A stretch of 64,000 nt of DNA from an uncultured Desulfosarcina sp. (GCF_963668215.1 NZ_OY764190.1:5270001-5334000), one strand, 5' to 3'; shown: positions 52,390 through 62,311, numbered from the stretch's first letter. Numbers and translations: made by a program. Notes: a model not told the origin generated them from the letters alone.

Positions 52390-55300
52390 ATGAAATATAC
52401 AATCTCCATCCGCCGGGCATTGATTTACGGTTTTCTGGGTCTGATCTGGGGAACCCATCTGATCACGACCACCTCTTCATATCTGACCTCACGGGATGTG
52501 CTCCACCGGCACGCCCGGGACATCATGATGAATATTGCGGACCTGGCCCTGGAGCAATCCCAGCGCCACCTGCTGCACGCCCAGAGCGCAGCCGCTTTGA
52601 CCAAACGGCTGCTGGCTTCCAACGTCGTCAGCAATCAATCCGACCGGATCGGCGTTTTGGAGCGCTATCTGAGCGAGCAACTCTCCGTCAATCCCCATTT
52701 CGCCGGAATTTACGTGGGCATGCCCAACGGGGATTTCTACGACGTACGCCATTACGAAGCCAAGATCGAAAACGGATTTCGCACCAAACTGATCGTAAAT
52801 ACCGCCCAAGGCAGGGAGGTTCGGTTGGTCTACCGCGATTCCAACTTTGCGCCTATCCAGGAAGAAACAGATGATGCGGACCTTTACGACCCGCGCAAGC
52901 GCCCCTGGTACAAAAAAGCCCTCGCCGAGAACCGCATCGTATGGACGGACCCCTACATTTTTTATACCTCCCGAAAGCCGGGCATCACCATAGCGGGACC
53001 ATTTTTCGATAATTCCGGGAAACTCATGGGCGTCGTCGGCGTCGATATCGAAATCGATCAGCTTTCGGTTTTCATCGGCAATCTGAAAATCGGCAAGAAC
53101 GGAAAGGCTTTCATGCTCAACCGGAACGGCGATGTGGTCGCCTTTGGCGACCTGTCCAAACTGCTCGTCAGCGATGCCTCGCCAAAAAACGGCACCCGCC
53201 TGGCGACCATCCGGGAACTGGACGATGCGCTCAGCCGAAAGGCCTTTGAGGCAGCCAAGATACAGCAAGACGAATCGGGGCTGCTGGTCCTCGACGGTCC
53301 CCGTTTCGCCCGGTTCGATCACCAGGGGCAGAGCTATCTGGCCATGTTCGTTCCCTTTACCGCCTCCCGCTGGCCCTGGATTACAGGGGTCTACCTGCCC
53401 GAAAACGATTACCTGGGCGCCATCAAGTCCAATCAGCGCTTCAATATCCTGGTCACGCTGCTCATCTCCCTGTTTGCCGCATTTCTCGGCTTTCTGCTGG
53501 CCCGGGGGGTGATTCGACCCATTGACAAGCTGGGCAAAACCTCCCGGGAAATGAAGATGGGGCTGCTCGCACCGGCTCCGAAAATTCAATCGGTCTATAA
53601 AGAAATCCAGGACACCGCCGACGCCTTTGCCGAAATGAAAATCGCCGTGGAACGCAGCCATAAAAAATACCTGGATATCTTCAACAATGTCCAGGACGTC
53701 TACTACGAGGCTTCCTTCAACGGTACATTAATCGAAATCAGCCCATCCATCGAAAAGATCTCCCGTTACCGACGGCAGGAGCTGATCGGCACGAAACTGC
53801 TCCGCATCTATTCCGATGCCGGCGACCGCGACGATATCGTGAACCTGCTGCTTGAAAAGGGAACCATCAACGATCACGAAGTGGTGTTCGAAGACAAGGA
53901 CGGCAGCCTGAAGCACTGCGCGTTGAATTCGACGGTGCTGCGAACCGCATCGGGCAAACCCTATCGCATTATTGGGTCACTGCGCGACATCAACGATCGC
54001 ATGATGGCGGAAAAGGAGCTGCGGAACTATAAAAACCATCTGGAAAACCTGGTTCAGGAGCGGACGACGGAACTGCAGGAGGCCAACAACGGGTTGCGCA
54101 GGCAAATCGACCGCCGCCGGGAAACCGAGGCACGCCTGCGGTCCAGCGAAGAGCGATACCGGACCATCCTGGATACCATCGAAGAGGCCTATTTCGAAAC
54201 GGACCGTTCCGGCACGCTCATTTTCATCAACGATGCCGCCTCACGAATCATGGGCTATAGCGGTATCGAACTGACCGGCCGGCACTTCAGGCATTTCTGC
54301 GGGCACCAGGCCACCCGGGACCTCATTCGGGACTTCGGCAACATGGCCCGCTCCGGCGTTCCCGCACGCGTCATCACCCTGCCGGTCACCACCAAGGATG
54401 GGGAGAGCAAGGTTCTCGACCTGAACGCGACCCTGATCCGCGACGTCTCGGGAACGGTAACCGGATTCCGGGGCCTGGCCCGCGATGTAACGGCGACGAT
54501 CCTGGCCCGCAAGGAAAAGGAAAAGCTTCAGGGGCAGCTCAATCATGCCCAGCGAATGGAGGCCGTCGGCACTTTAGCTGGTGGTATCGCACATGATTTC
54601 AATAACTTGATGATGGGTATCATAGGCAATACATCTCTTCTTAGTGCCAAACTCGGCGATATCGAACCATTTTCAGAATACATTCGTTCCATTGAGCAAT
54701 GCGTGGAAAGTGGCGCCACCTTAACCAGCCAGCTGCTGGGGTATGCACGCGGTGGGAAATATCGGGTCACTACGATCGATCTGAACGAAACCGTTCAACG
54801 AACCGTCGAAATGTTCGGCCGGACCCGCAAGGAGATCCACATCCAGGCCTCCTATCAGGAAAACATCTGGCCGGTGGAAGCCGATCAGGGACAGATCGAC
54901 CAGGTTCTGGTCAATCTCTACGTCAATGCCTGGCAGGCCATGAACGGAGACAATACCCTGATTCTTTCCACGGCCAACGTGATTCTGGACGAAGCCTATA
55001 CCCGTGCCTTCGATGCCCCGCCGGGTCCTTATGTGGCCGTCACCGTCCAGGATCGGGGAAAAGGAATCTCCCAGGATGTATTGAAACGAATCTTCGAGCC
55101 CTTTTTCACCACCAAAAAAATGGGCCGGGGAACCGGTCTGGGACTGGCTTCGGCCTTCGGCATCGTCAAAAACCACGGCGGCATCATCGATGTCAAAAGC
55201 ACCGTGGGCAAAGGCTCGACCTTTACCATCTTCCTTCCGGCTGCTTCACGGATCCAGGAGAAAAAACCCGCCCCCGCCGCCGAACCGACTGTAGCCGGTA

Positions 55301-55677
55301 CAGGCACCCTGCTGGTTGTGGATGACGAGCCCTATCTTCTTAAATCCCTCTCCGCGGTTCTCGAAGACATGGGTTATGAAATCATCGCTGCCGCCGGCGG
55401 GCAGGAGGCCATCGAACGGTTCAAAAGGGAAAAGGATCGGATCGACGTGGTGATTCTGGACATGATCATGCCGGATATCAGCGGCAGGCAGGTACTGACG
55501 GAGCTGAAAAAAATCAAACCGTCGTCCAAGGTGATCCTTACCAGCGGATACAACTTTGACGGTCTGGCTGAAAACGGACCGGACCTTCCGGGAGACGGAT
55601 TCTTGCAGAAGCCCTATCGGATCCGGCAGCTGGCTGCCGTAATCGGGCAGTTGGTGAAAAAGAGTCGGAACGGATAA
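52390..55677 (+). CDS. hybrid sensor histidine kinase (dCache-HAMP-PAS-PAS-HisKA-HATPase-REC)
   Basis: A 1095-residue membrane kinase. Two transmembrane helices (about 10-30 and 350-372) bracket a periplasmic dCache sensor (DPRKRPWYKKAL, GVVGVDIEIDQL). A HAMP segment and two PAS domains (about 430-560, 590-710) lead to the phospho-acceptor helix GTLAGGIAHDFNN, HATPase (DRGKGIS, FFTTKKMGRGTGLGLA) and a C-terminal receiver (LLVVDDEPYLL, VVILDMIMPD, FLQKPY). It likely senses a small external ligand, with an intramolecular phosphorelay. No ribosome site is obvious at ATG 52390. No partner regulator is next to it. Confidence 0.95.
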   Translation: MKYTISIRRALIYGFLGLIWGTHLITTTSSYLTSRDVLHRHARDIMMNIADLALEQSQRHLLHAQSAAALTKRLLASNVVSNQSDRIGVLERYLSEQLSVNPHFAGIYVGMPNGDFYDVRHYEAKIENGFRTKLIVNTAQGREVRLVYRDSNFAPIQEETDDADLYDPRKRPWYKKALAENRIVWTDPYIFYTSRKPGITIAGPFFDNSGKLMGVVGVDIEIDQLSVFIGNLKIGKNGKAFMLNRNGDVVAFGDLSKLLVSDASPKNGTRLATIRELDDALSRKAFEAAKIQQDESGLLVLDGPRFARFDHQGQSYLAMFVPFTASRWPWITGVYLPENDYLGAIKSNQRFNILVTLLISLFAAFLGFLLARGVIRPIDKLGKTSREMKMGLLAPAPKIQSVYKEIQDTADAFAEMKIAVERSHKKYLDIFNNVQDVYYEASFNGTLIEISPSIEKISRYRRQELIGTKLLRIYSDAGDRDDIVNLLLEKGTINDHEVVFEDKDGSLKHCALNSTVLRTASGKPYRIIGSLRDINDRMMAEKELRNYKNHLENLVQERTTELQEANNGLRRQIDRRRETEARLRSSEERYRTILDTIEEAYFETDRSGTLIFINDAASRIMGYSGIELTGRHFRHFCGHQATRDLIRDFGNMARSGVPARVITLPVTTKDGESKVLDLNATLIRDVSGTVTGFRGLARDVTATILARKEKEKLQGQLNHAQRMEAVGTLAGGIAHDFNNLMMGIIGNTSLLSAKLGDIEPFSEYIRSIEQCVESGATLTSQLLGYARGGKYRVTTIDLNETVQRTVEMFGRTRKEIHIQASYQENIWPVEADQGQIDQVLVNLYVNAWQAMNGDNTLILSTANVILDEAYTRAFDAPPGPYVAVTVQDRGKGISQDVLKRIFEPFFTTKKMGRGTGLGLASAFGIVKNHGGIIDVKSTVGKGSTFTIFLPAASRIQEKKPAPAAEPTVAGTGTLLVVDDEPYLLKSLSAVLEDMGYEIIAAAGGQEAIERFKREKDRIDVVILDMIMPDISGRQVLTELKKIKPSSKVILTSGYNFDGLAENGPDLPGDGFLQKPYRIRQLAAVIGQLVKKSRNG

Positions 55678-55711
55678 GATCCAAGCATGGACGGTGGTCG
55701 GCGAAAAGCCG

Positions 55712-56542
55712 TCACCTTTCGTCAGGGCGGCCGAGGTAGCGGTCGTCCAGACGCATGGGAACGACCGGCAGCGATCCCACGGCCGGCGGACGGTAGCCAA
55801 AAACGGTGTTCAGAAACCGTTGGGCGAGCCGGTACGTAGCCCCCCACAACAACTCCTTATGGCCATTCTTGCGATGGACGAAACAGGGCATGTCCCCATA
55901 AGGGATATCCGGTCCGCCGGTCATGGTGTCCTGCAATGAAATTCGGCAGCAGGCATAGTTGCCGGACTCGAACAGACTTGCCAAGGGGATGTGGACGATT
56001 TTTTCCACTTCCCAATTCGGGAAGAACAGGCGTTGGCGCGGCACCCACCCGACCAACGGGTATATGGTCCGCCGGAACATGACCAGCCGTTGGGCCGCCA
56101 TGGGCCCCAGAAACCGGACGCCCAGCGGATTGAGCCGCATCTCCTCGAACCCTTCACGCAAGGCCGCGGCCAGCAGCAACGCCAGCTTTATCCAGTCTTT
56201 CTCACGATATCGCCGCCACCAGAATCCTTTGGGCCAGCGGGACAACGGGGGCGCCGGCAGCCGCAGCCATCGGGCCAGCAGATTATCGAGCACCGGCTGC
56301 ACCCCGCCTCCCGGGCAGCACAGATCGCCGGGCTGGCGGACCAGCCGGGAGCGTTTATTGAGAATCAATACCGGCTTGCCGTCGGTTCCCGGCCCCAGCA
56401 GGAACAGTACCGCCGAGATCTTTTTCAAATCGCCGTTTTCGTTGAATGCGAAGGTTTTCGGCGGCTGACGGTCGAGCCGATCCTGGACAAAACGGGTAAA
56501 AGATGTCGTGGATGAAGGAATATCGAACAACGCTGTCTCCAT
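55712..56542 (-). CDS. Nudix hydrolase with an interrupted Nudix box
   Basis: A 276-residue protein related to CoA/ADP-ribose-type pyrophosphatases. The first half of the Nudix box (PGDLCCPGGGV) and the second half (AALREGFEEMRLNPLGV) are both clear, but about 37 extra residues rich in Trp, Arg and Pro lie between them. The catalytic REGFEE glutamates remain. It may still hydrolyse a nucleoside diphosphate linked to another group. ATG 56542 is the first Met after the end of the upstream transglycosylase gene; a longer start overlapping that gene is possible. No ribosome site is clear. Confidence 0.75.
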   Translation of the reverse strand: METALFDIPSSTTSFTRFVQDRLDRQPPKTFAFNENGDLKKISAVLFLLGPGTDGKPVLILNKRSRLVRQPGDLCCPGGGVQPVLDNLLARWLRLPAPPLSRWPKGFWWRRYREKDWIKLALLLAAALREGFEEMRLNPLGVRFLGPMAAQRLVMFRRTIYPLVGWVPRQRLFFPNWEVEKIVHIPLASLFESGNYACCRISLQDTMTGGPDIPYGDMPCFVHRKNGHKELLWGATYRLAQRFLNTVFGYRPPAVGSLPVVPMRLDDRYLGRPDER

Positions 56543-56573
56543 TTTGCGATTCACGTTTGCCAACTTGTCCTGC

Positions 56574-57713
56574 TCAATCGCCGACGGCCGTTTCCGTCTG
56601 CCAATCCTTTCCGGGATGGAACGGCAGCACGACCAGGCGCTGGCCGGGGTGGATGACCGCATTGAGGGGGATGCGGTTCCAGATCAGCAGGGCCGCCAAA
56701 GGAACGTCGAATTTTTTGGCAATCCCCGAAAGGCTGTCGCCTTCCCGTACCAGATAAAGGCGGCGGTCGCGGACTTGGGCATCCGATGCCGCCAGGGCCA
56801 GCAGCCGCTTTTCAAATCCCGTTTCACCGTCCAAGGGAATGTTCAACCGGTGCGATCCGGCTGTCAGATAATATCCCCGGATGTGTGGATTCAGGTCTTT
56901 GATGGTCTTGAAAACGGTTCCCGCAGCCTCGGCGACCAGCCGCAGGGGGAATTCGTCAAGGGCATCGAACTGCACGGTCGCAAAGGCCAGCGGCGGGTAG
57001 AATTCATCCGGATCGAGAAAAATTCCGTAGTGTTGCGGACTTTCCACGATACACTTGATCGCCAGAATGCGAAAGACAAAGCGCTGGGTCTCCAACGGCA
57101 GATAGAGCCGATAGTACTCGGTGATGCCCTGCTCGAGGATCTCCGCCTCCAATCCCTCCTCGCCCATGTTGTAAGCCGCCAGGGCAAGGCTCCAGGAGCC
57201 GAAACGGCCGTGCAGTTCCTTCAGATAGGCCACTGCTGCCGGTGTGCTCAGGTAAAAACTGCGCCGCTCGTCAACCTGGTTGTCGACCGTCAGCCCATAT
57301 TTTCTGGCGGTTTGCGGCATCAGTTGCCAGACCCCCATGGCGCCTTTGGGTGATCCGGCATGATTCCGCAGGGCACTTTCGGCAATGGCCAGATACTTGA
57401 TATCCCCCGGAAGCCCGTTTTCGGCCAGCACCTGTTCGATATAAGGAAAAAAGCGGGTCGTACGTTTCAACCAGAGAATGACCTGGTACTGATTGCCCAA
57501 GGATACCAGCATCTCCTTTTCGAACCGCTCCTTGTTTCGAGGATCGCTCAAGGGGACCGGCTCATTGCAAAGCGACAGGGGCGAATCGATTCGCAGCGCA
57601 CGGATCAGGTCGCCCGAGGCTGGTTCTGCCGCATTTGCCGCCGCAATCCCCATGAAATAAATGCCGATCATGCAAAGGCCCAGCAACTGCCAGCTGAAAA
57701 CATTTTTGGTCAT
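56574..57713 (-). CDS. MltD-like lytic transglycosylase with LysM
   Basis: A 379-residue periplasmic enzyme. It has a signal peptide (VFSWQLLGLCMIGIYFMGI), a goose-lysozyme-like SLT domain (about 80-240) with catalytic Glu in LAIAESALRNHAGSPKGAMG and WQLMPQTARKYGL, and a C-terminal LysM (YLVREGDSLSGIAKKFDVPL) for peptidoglycan binding. It cuts the glycan strand to form 1,6-anhydromuramyl ends. Length and order are typical of MltD with one LysM. It precedes the Nudix gene by 31 bases, in the same direction. Confidence 0.92.
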   Translation of the reverse strand: MTKNVFSWQLLGLCMIGIYFMGIAAANAAEPASGDLIRALRIDSPLSLCNEPVPLSDPRNKERFEKEMLVSLGNQYQVILWLKRTTRFFPYIEQVLAENGLPGDIKYLAIAESALRNHAGSPKGAMGVWQLMPQTARKYGLTVDNQVDERRSFYLSTPAAVAYLKELHGRFGSWSLALAAYNMGEEGLEAEILEQGITEYYRLYLPLETQRFVFRILAIKCIVESPQHYGIFLDPDEFYPPLAFATVQFDALDEFPLRLVAEAAGTVFKTIKDLNPHIRGYYLTAGSHRLNIPLDGETGFEKRLLALAASDAQVRDRRLYLVREGDSLSGIAKKFDVPLAALLIWNRIPLNAVIHPGQRLVVLPFHPGKDWQTETAVGD

Positions 57714-57875
57714 TTGTCACCGTCGTTCATCGGGAAAATGAGTATAACGGGTCCGGTTTTCCACACTGCTGAACCCTACCATAAGCAGTCCGATCAATTT
57801 GTCACTTGCCAAGTTCCGGCCGTCTTTTTATAGTCTCGCAAATAGCCTCTGGCCGATCTTACGGAGTTTTTACAG

Positions 57876-59492
57876 ATGCACCGGACATCCAAACTCAACC
57901 TGCGGTTCGCCGATCGCATCGGCATCGTTGCCGATATCTCCAGACGCGTCGCCCAACTTTCCGTCAATATCGTCTCCATGGAGGTCCAGCGCAAACGGGA
58001 AATGGCCGATGTGTACCTGGAGGTGGATGCACTTCACCGGGGAATATCGGATCAAGACGTCCTGAAAACCCTTTCCGGTCTCGATGGCCTGCAATCGATT
58101 CGCCTGATCGATACCATGCCGAACGAAAACCGCCAGAACACGTTTCGTACGGTTCTGGACAATGTCAGCGACGGCATCGTCTCCATTGACGCCAAAGGAA
58201 AAATCACCACCATCAACCGATTGGCGCGCACCATCTACAATTGCCGGGACCGCAATCCGGTCGGAAAGCGGATCGACGAAACGCCCATCATGGACGATGC
58301 GCTTATTTCCTGCCTCGAGGGCAAGACGATTTCGCGCCTGCGGCACAGCGTCGATACAGCCAAGGGCCGCTTCCAGTTTTTTATCAGTGCACGCCCCATT
58401 GTGGATGCCTCCGGACGGATCACCGGAGCCGTGAAAATCATGAAAGACATGCGGGAAATTAAAGCGCTGGTCGAAGAGGCCGCGCAGCCGGAGAGCATCT
58501 CTTTCGAAACCGTTGTCGGGAATTCACCGGTGGTCAAGGAAGCCATCGCCTTCGCCCGCAAGATCGCTCCCACCACCGCCATCGTTTACATTCGCGGCCA
58601 AAGCGGCACAGGCAAGGAGCTGTTTGCCCGGGCCATTCACTTCGAAAGCGGTCGGACCGGCCCTTTTGTGGCGGTCAATTGCGCCGCCATACCCGACACA
58701 CTGCTGGAAAGCGAACTGTTCGGCTACGAAAGCGGTTCATTCAGCGGTGCGAACAAAGGCGGCCATACCGGCCTGTTCGAGCAGGCGAAAAAGGGAACCC
58801 TGTTTCTCGACGAGATTGCCGATCTGCCGCCGGGCCCCCAGGCGAAAATCCTGCGGGCCATCCAGGAAAAGCGCATTCGACGAATCGGGGGACACTCGGA
58901 GATCGAAATCGATGCACGCATCGTCACCGCCACCAATCGTCACTTAGAGCAGTTGGTGGCCGACGGCGCCTTCAGGCAGGATCTGTACTATCGCATCAAT
59001 GTACTGCCGGTCCATCTGCCGCCGTTGCAGGCCCGGCCGGAAGACATCCCCGTGCTGGCCGATCACTTCCTGTTTCAGATCAACTGCAGGCTCGGTGCCC
59101 GACTTCAGCGTCTGACGCCGCAAGCCCTGGACAAACTTGTCCGCCACGATTGGCCGGGAAACGTCCGCGAACTGAAAAACGTGATCGAAAGGGCCGCGAT
59201 TTTATGCGACACGGCGGATATCGGGGCCGAGTCGATCCTCTTCAGTTTCGAACTATCCGGCTCCGGGCCCGTCGGAAAACTTTCCGCGGCAAATGCGGGC
59301 AGCAGCGCTTCACTGGCCAGCCGACTGGACGCGCTGGAGCGCCGCATCGTCATAGACGCCCTGAACGCGAACAAAAGCATCCGTCAGGCAGCCCTTCGAC
59401 TGGGAATTTCCCATACCGCCTTGCGCAACAAAATCAAAAAACACCGCATTCGGACATCGCCGGACGGCTATATGGCCAAGGCGTCTTTGTGA
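57876..59492 (+). CDS. sigma-54-dependent transcriptional activator, TyrR-like (ACT-PAS-AAA-HTH)
   Basis: A 538-residue enhancer-binding regulator. Order: ACT domain (1-75, LRFADRIGIVADISRRV), PAS (about 85-190, LDNVSDGIVSIDAKGK), AAA+ (about 205-440) with Walker A GQSGTGKELFARA and Walker B LFLDEIADLPPG, and a Fis-type helix-turn-helix (AALRLGISHTALRNKIK). The sigma-54 contact loop reads GSFSGA instead of the common GAFTGA. An ACT-PAS combination is shared with TyrR, which senses aromatic amino acids. It may control nearby genes, but no sigma-54 promoter was identified. Confidence 0.92.
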   Translation: MHRTSKLNLRFADRIGIVADISRRVAQLSVNIVSMEVQRKREMADVYLEVDALHRGISDQDVLKTLSGLDGLQSIRLIDTMPNENRQNTFRTVLDNVSDGIVSIDAKGKITTINRLARTIYNCRDRNPVGKRIDETPIMDDALISCLEGKTISRLRHSVDTAKGRFQFFISARPIVDASGRITGAVKIMKDMREIKALVEEAAQPESISFETVVGNSPVVKEAIAFARKIAPTTAIVYIRGQSGTGKELFARAIHFESGRTGPFVAVNCAAIPDTLLESELFGYESGSFSGANKGGHTGLFEQAKKGTLFLDEIADLPPGPQAKILRAIQEKRIRRIGGHSEIEIDARIVTATNRHLEQLVADGAFRQDLYYRINVLPVHLPPLQARPEDIPVLADHFLFQINCRLGARLQRLTPQALDKLVRHDWPGNVRELKNVIERAAILCDTADIGAESILFSFELSGSGPVGKLSAANAGSSASLASRLDALERRIVIDALNANKSIRQAALRLGISHTALRNKIKKHRIRTSPDGYMAKASL

Positions 59493-59510
59493 AGGGCATT
59501 TTCTCCGCCA

Positions 59511-59936
59511 CTATTCGATACCCAGCCATCCGCAGATCAGGCGTTTGACGTCCGAGCTGTCAAGCTTTTGATCGGTTATGGAAAGCAGGCCCAGACGAAG
59601 GGAAATGCGCTCGTCATCCCCCCAGGGCCACCAGGCCGCGAATAAAACCATGCCCTGCAACGGGTCCATGGTAAACAGTTTCTGACCGGGCACGACACCG
59701 AAGCCGGACTGGAAGAAATCGCGAACCGGAGCATCGGCACCGCTGATGGTGGAAAAATCCCATTTGTGGTTGAATTCCAATGTGATGGGCAGTTCAATCA
59801 TGATCTCGTCCTGCTTGTCGATCACCGTCAGGGCGAGGTTGAATTCCCTGTCCCAGCGCCAGGGGCAATGGTCCGGAATATTTAAACTGATTTTCCGACA
59901 GACGGTTCCCAGGGCATCCAGATCACTGCTTGACAT
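59511..59936 (-). CDS. hypothetical protein
   Basis: A 141-residue soluble protein, acidic, with a conserved-looking WRWDREFNLALTVIDKQDE and LFAAWWPWGDDERISLRLGL, ending LICGWLGIE. The strand-like pattern suggests a small alpha-beta fold. No signal peptide or catalytic motif is apparent and no family was recognised. AAGGAG before ATG 59936 gives good support for expression. It converges with the sigma-54 activator, with 18 bases between the stops. Bases 59937-60146 hold no gene. Confidence 0.7.
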   Translation of the reverse strand: MSSSDLDALGTVCRKISLNIPDHCPWRWDREFNLALTVIDKQDEIMIELPITLEFNHKWDFSTISGADAPVRDFFQSGFGVVPGQKLFTMDPLQGMVLFAAWWPWGDDERISLRLGLLSITDQKLDSSDVKRLICGWLGIE

Positions 59937-60146
59937 GATTCTCCTTTTCCGTATCGGAAGGTGACGCTCCACCTCTCTTCGGGCACATTCAGCGAACCTC
60001 GGTGCGATTCTCACATTTCATCGTTTGCCAGACTATAAAGCAAAAAATGCCTTTCTGACAAGAGTTTACGTCCAATTCGCCAAAAAATAACCGGCCCGCA
60101 CCCGCTTCGCAAAGCCGGTGTCAGCGGACATCGATTGCCTCGATTT

Positions 60147-60632
60147 TCAGGATATGGCCGCCTTCACGGCAATGGCCTTGAGCTGTTCGGACAGCACCGC
60201 CGGGTTGATCTCCACGAGAAATCCCCGCTTGCCGCCGTTGATCAAAATCGATTCCAGCGCCAGAACCGATTCCTCCACATAAACCGGCAAGCGGTTGCGG
60301 GTGGCAAACGGACTGATTCCGCCCACCCGGTATCCGGTCGTGCGCTCGGCCACGGCCGGGTCGGCCGGAATCACTTTCTTTCGCTCAATGAACCGGGCCA
60401 GCTGCCGGGTGGAAACCTCCCGGTCGCCGTGCATGAGAATTAAAAAAAGAACCCCGTTGTCCGCTTCCATGACCAGGGTTTTCACCACCCGATGGGCGGG
60501 AACCTTTAGCTCCTCGGCGGCCTGGTTGGCGCCGCCGTGTTCCGCGTAGGCATAGGTGTAAGGTTTAAAATCGATTCCCTTGGACCGTAAGAAACGAACA
60601 GCCGGGGTCATCGGGTGTTTGGATTTGGCCAT
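60147..60632 (-). CDS. ybaK: YbaK-type aminoacyl-tRNA deacylase
   Basis: A 161-residue protein of the YbaK/ProX family: PAVRFLRSKGIDFKPYTY, VVKTLVMEADNG (the conserved Lys that YbaK uses), FVIDGD-like LILMHGDREV, and VGGISPFATRNRLPVY (the GGxSP motif). YbaK clears Cys from mischarged tRNA-Pro(Cys). The family also includes other trans-editing deacylases, so the substrate is inferred. It is transcribed away from the TRAP operon; the 107-base gap should contain both promoters, but no confident consensus is visible. Confidence 0.9.
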   Translation of the reverse strand: MAKSKHPMTPAVRFLRSKGIDFKPYTYAYAEHGGANQAAEELKVPAHRVVKTLVMEADNGVLFLILMHGDREVSTRQLARFIERKKVIPADPAVAERTTGYRVGGISPFATRNRLPVYVEESVLALESILINGGKRGFLVEINPAVLSEQLKAIAVKAAIS

Positions 60633-60739
60633 TGGACCTCCGAAAACGGTTGACAGCGTGCATTGTTTATATCAAGTTGCAAACGATTTTTTAAAATAAT
60701 TCATCCGAGTTTTCCATACACAATTTAAAAGGAGCGCCG

Positions 60740-61756
60740 ATGAAAGCCACTCGCCTGTTCGTCCTGATCCTCAGTGCTATCCTGATTGCAGCCGCGTCCA
60801 TGGTTCCCAGTGCCTTCGCCAAATCGACCCACCTGACCTACAGCATCTTCTTTCCGCCGACCCACGGTCAATGCCTTGCCGGCATGGATTGGGCCAAGGA
60901 AATCGAACAGGCAACCGGGGGCAAGGTCAAGATCACCGTCTTTCCCGGGGGAACGCTCACCAAGGCCAATCAGTGCTACGACGGCGTGGTCAAGGGAATC
61001 TCTGACATCGGCATGTCCTGTTTCGCCTATACCCGCGGCCGTTTTCCGGTCATGGAAGCCCTGGATCTGCCTCTGGGCTATCCCAGCGGTCTGGCCGCCA
61101 CACGGGTGGCCAATACCTTCTACGAAACATTTACCCCGACTGAACTCGAGGACGTCAAAGTCCTTTACCTCCACGCCCACGGTCCCGGCCTGCTCCACAC
61201 CAAAAAGCCGGTGAGAACGCTGGCCGACCTGGAGAATATGAAAATTCGCAGCACCGGTCTCAGCGCAAAGGTGGTCGAGGCCCTGGGGGCGATTCCGGTG
61301 GCCATGCCCCAGGGAGACACCTATGAATCCCTGCAAAAAGGGGTGGTCGAAGGCACCTTCGGTCCCATTGAAGTCCTCAAGGGCTGGCGCCAGGCCGAAG
61401 TGGTCAAGGCCACGACCGACTGCAACACGGTCGGGTATACCACCGCCATGTTCGTGGTGATGAACAAGAAAAAATGGGATGCCCTGCCCCCGGAAATCCA
61501 GCAGATCTTCACGGATACCAGCCGCAAATGGATCGATGTCCACGGCCGGAGCTGGGACAAGGGAGACCAGGAAGGCCGCGAATATACCACCAGCCTGGGC
61601 AATGAAATCCTCCCCCTGGACAAGGAAGAAGGCCTGAAATGGAAGGCTAAAGTGCGGCCCATTATCGATGCGTACATCGATTCCGCAGCGGCCAACAAGC
61701 TGGACGGCAAAAAATACGTCGACATGCTCATCCATGCCATCGACGCACAAAAATAA
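60740..61756 (+). CDS. dctP: TRAP transporter substrate-binding protein DctP
   Basis: A 338-residue periplasmic binding protein. Signal peptide ending PSAFA; mature protein starts KSTHLTYSIFFPPTHGQC. Family blocks include VFPGGTLTKANQCYDGVVKG, NMKIRSTGLSAKVVEALGA (with the ligand-binding Arg), and MPQGDTYESLQKGVVEG. It delivers a carboxylate, probably an organic acid or sialate-like ligand, to the DctQM permease. AAGGAG precedes ATG 60740. It is the first gene of a three-gene operon with dctQ and dctM. Confidence 0.95.
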   Translation: MKATRLFVLILSAILIAAASMVPSAFAKSTHLTYSIFFPPTHGQCLAGMDWAKEIEQATGGKVKITVFPGGTLTKANQCYDGVVKGISDIGMSCFAYTRGRFPVMEALDLPLGYPSGLAATRVANTFYETFTPTELEDVKVLYLHAHGPGLLHTKKPVRTLADLENMKIRSTGLSAKVVEALGAIPVAMPQGDTYESLQKGVVEGTFGPIEVLKGWRQAEVVKATTDCNTVGYTTAMFVVMNKKKWDALPPEIQQIFTDTSRKWIDVHGRSWDKGDQEGREYTTSLGNEILPLDKEEGLKWKAKVRPIIDAYIDSAAANKLDGKKYVDMLIHAIDAQK

Positions 61757-61771
61757 CCGAAAGGGGTCGCA

Positions 61772-62263
61772 TTGAAACGGATCGAAGGTTGGGTGGGACG
61801 GCTGGCGTCCGCCTTCAATGGCATCGCCGCCGTCGCCGTGGTCGGGATGATGGTCCTGACCTGCCTGGACGTATTGCTGAGACTGTTGCGGCACCCCATT
61901 CCGGGAACCTACGAGATCGTATGTATGCTGGGCGCGGTCTTCGTCTCCTTCTCCCTGGCCCGCACCACCGTGGATCAGGGGCATATCGCCGTCGATTTTC
62001 TGGTCCAGCGGCTGCCCAATCGGTTTCAACATGCCGTCGAAGCGGTGAATGCCGGTATCTGTGCGCTGCTGTTCACCGTCATCTGCCGTCAGTGCGTGAT
62101 TTACGCCCTGGACCTGAAAGCCAGCGGCGAGGTCTCCATGACCCTGCAAATGCCCCTTTTCCCCTTCGTGTTCGGCATTGCCCTGGGATCGGCCATGCTC
62201 AGCGTGGTCCTTTACGTCAGTTGTCTGTCATGGTCGCTCAAGGCCCTCGAATCGTCTGCATGA
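61772..62263 (+). CDS. dctQ: TRAP transporter small permease DctQ
   Basis: A 163-residue inner-membrane protein with four predicted helices (about 15-40, 48-68, 90-110 and 130-155). Typical blocks are MMVLTCLDVLLRLLRHPIPG, TYEIVCMLGAVFVSFSLART and VDQGHIAVDFLVQRLP. It is the small subunit of the TRAP permease. The start is TTG 61772 with AAAGGGG in front. It follows dctP by 15 bases. Confidence 0.93.
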   Translation: MKRIEGWVGRLASAFNGIAAVAVVGMMVLTCLDVLLRLLRHPIPGTYEIVCMLGAVFVSFSLARTTVDQGHIAVDFLVQRLPNRFQHAVEAVNAGICALLFTVICRQCVIYALDLKASGEVSMTLQMPLFPFVFGIALGSAMLSVVLYVSCLSWSLKALESSA

Positions 62264-62311
62264 TGCCCAACAGCCCCCGTTTTTCACCGCAATGAACAAA
62301 AGGAAGCCCCG

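Noticed and set aside
60633..60739. TTGACA and TATATC in the gap before dctP as a promoter
   Set aside because: The spacing is only about 12 bases, too short for a sigma-70 promoter.
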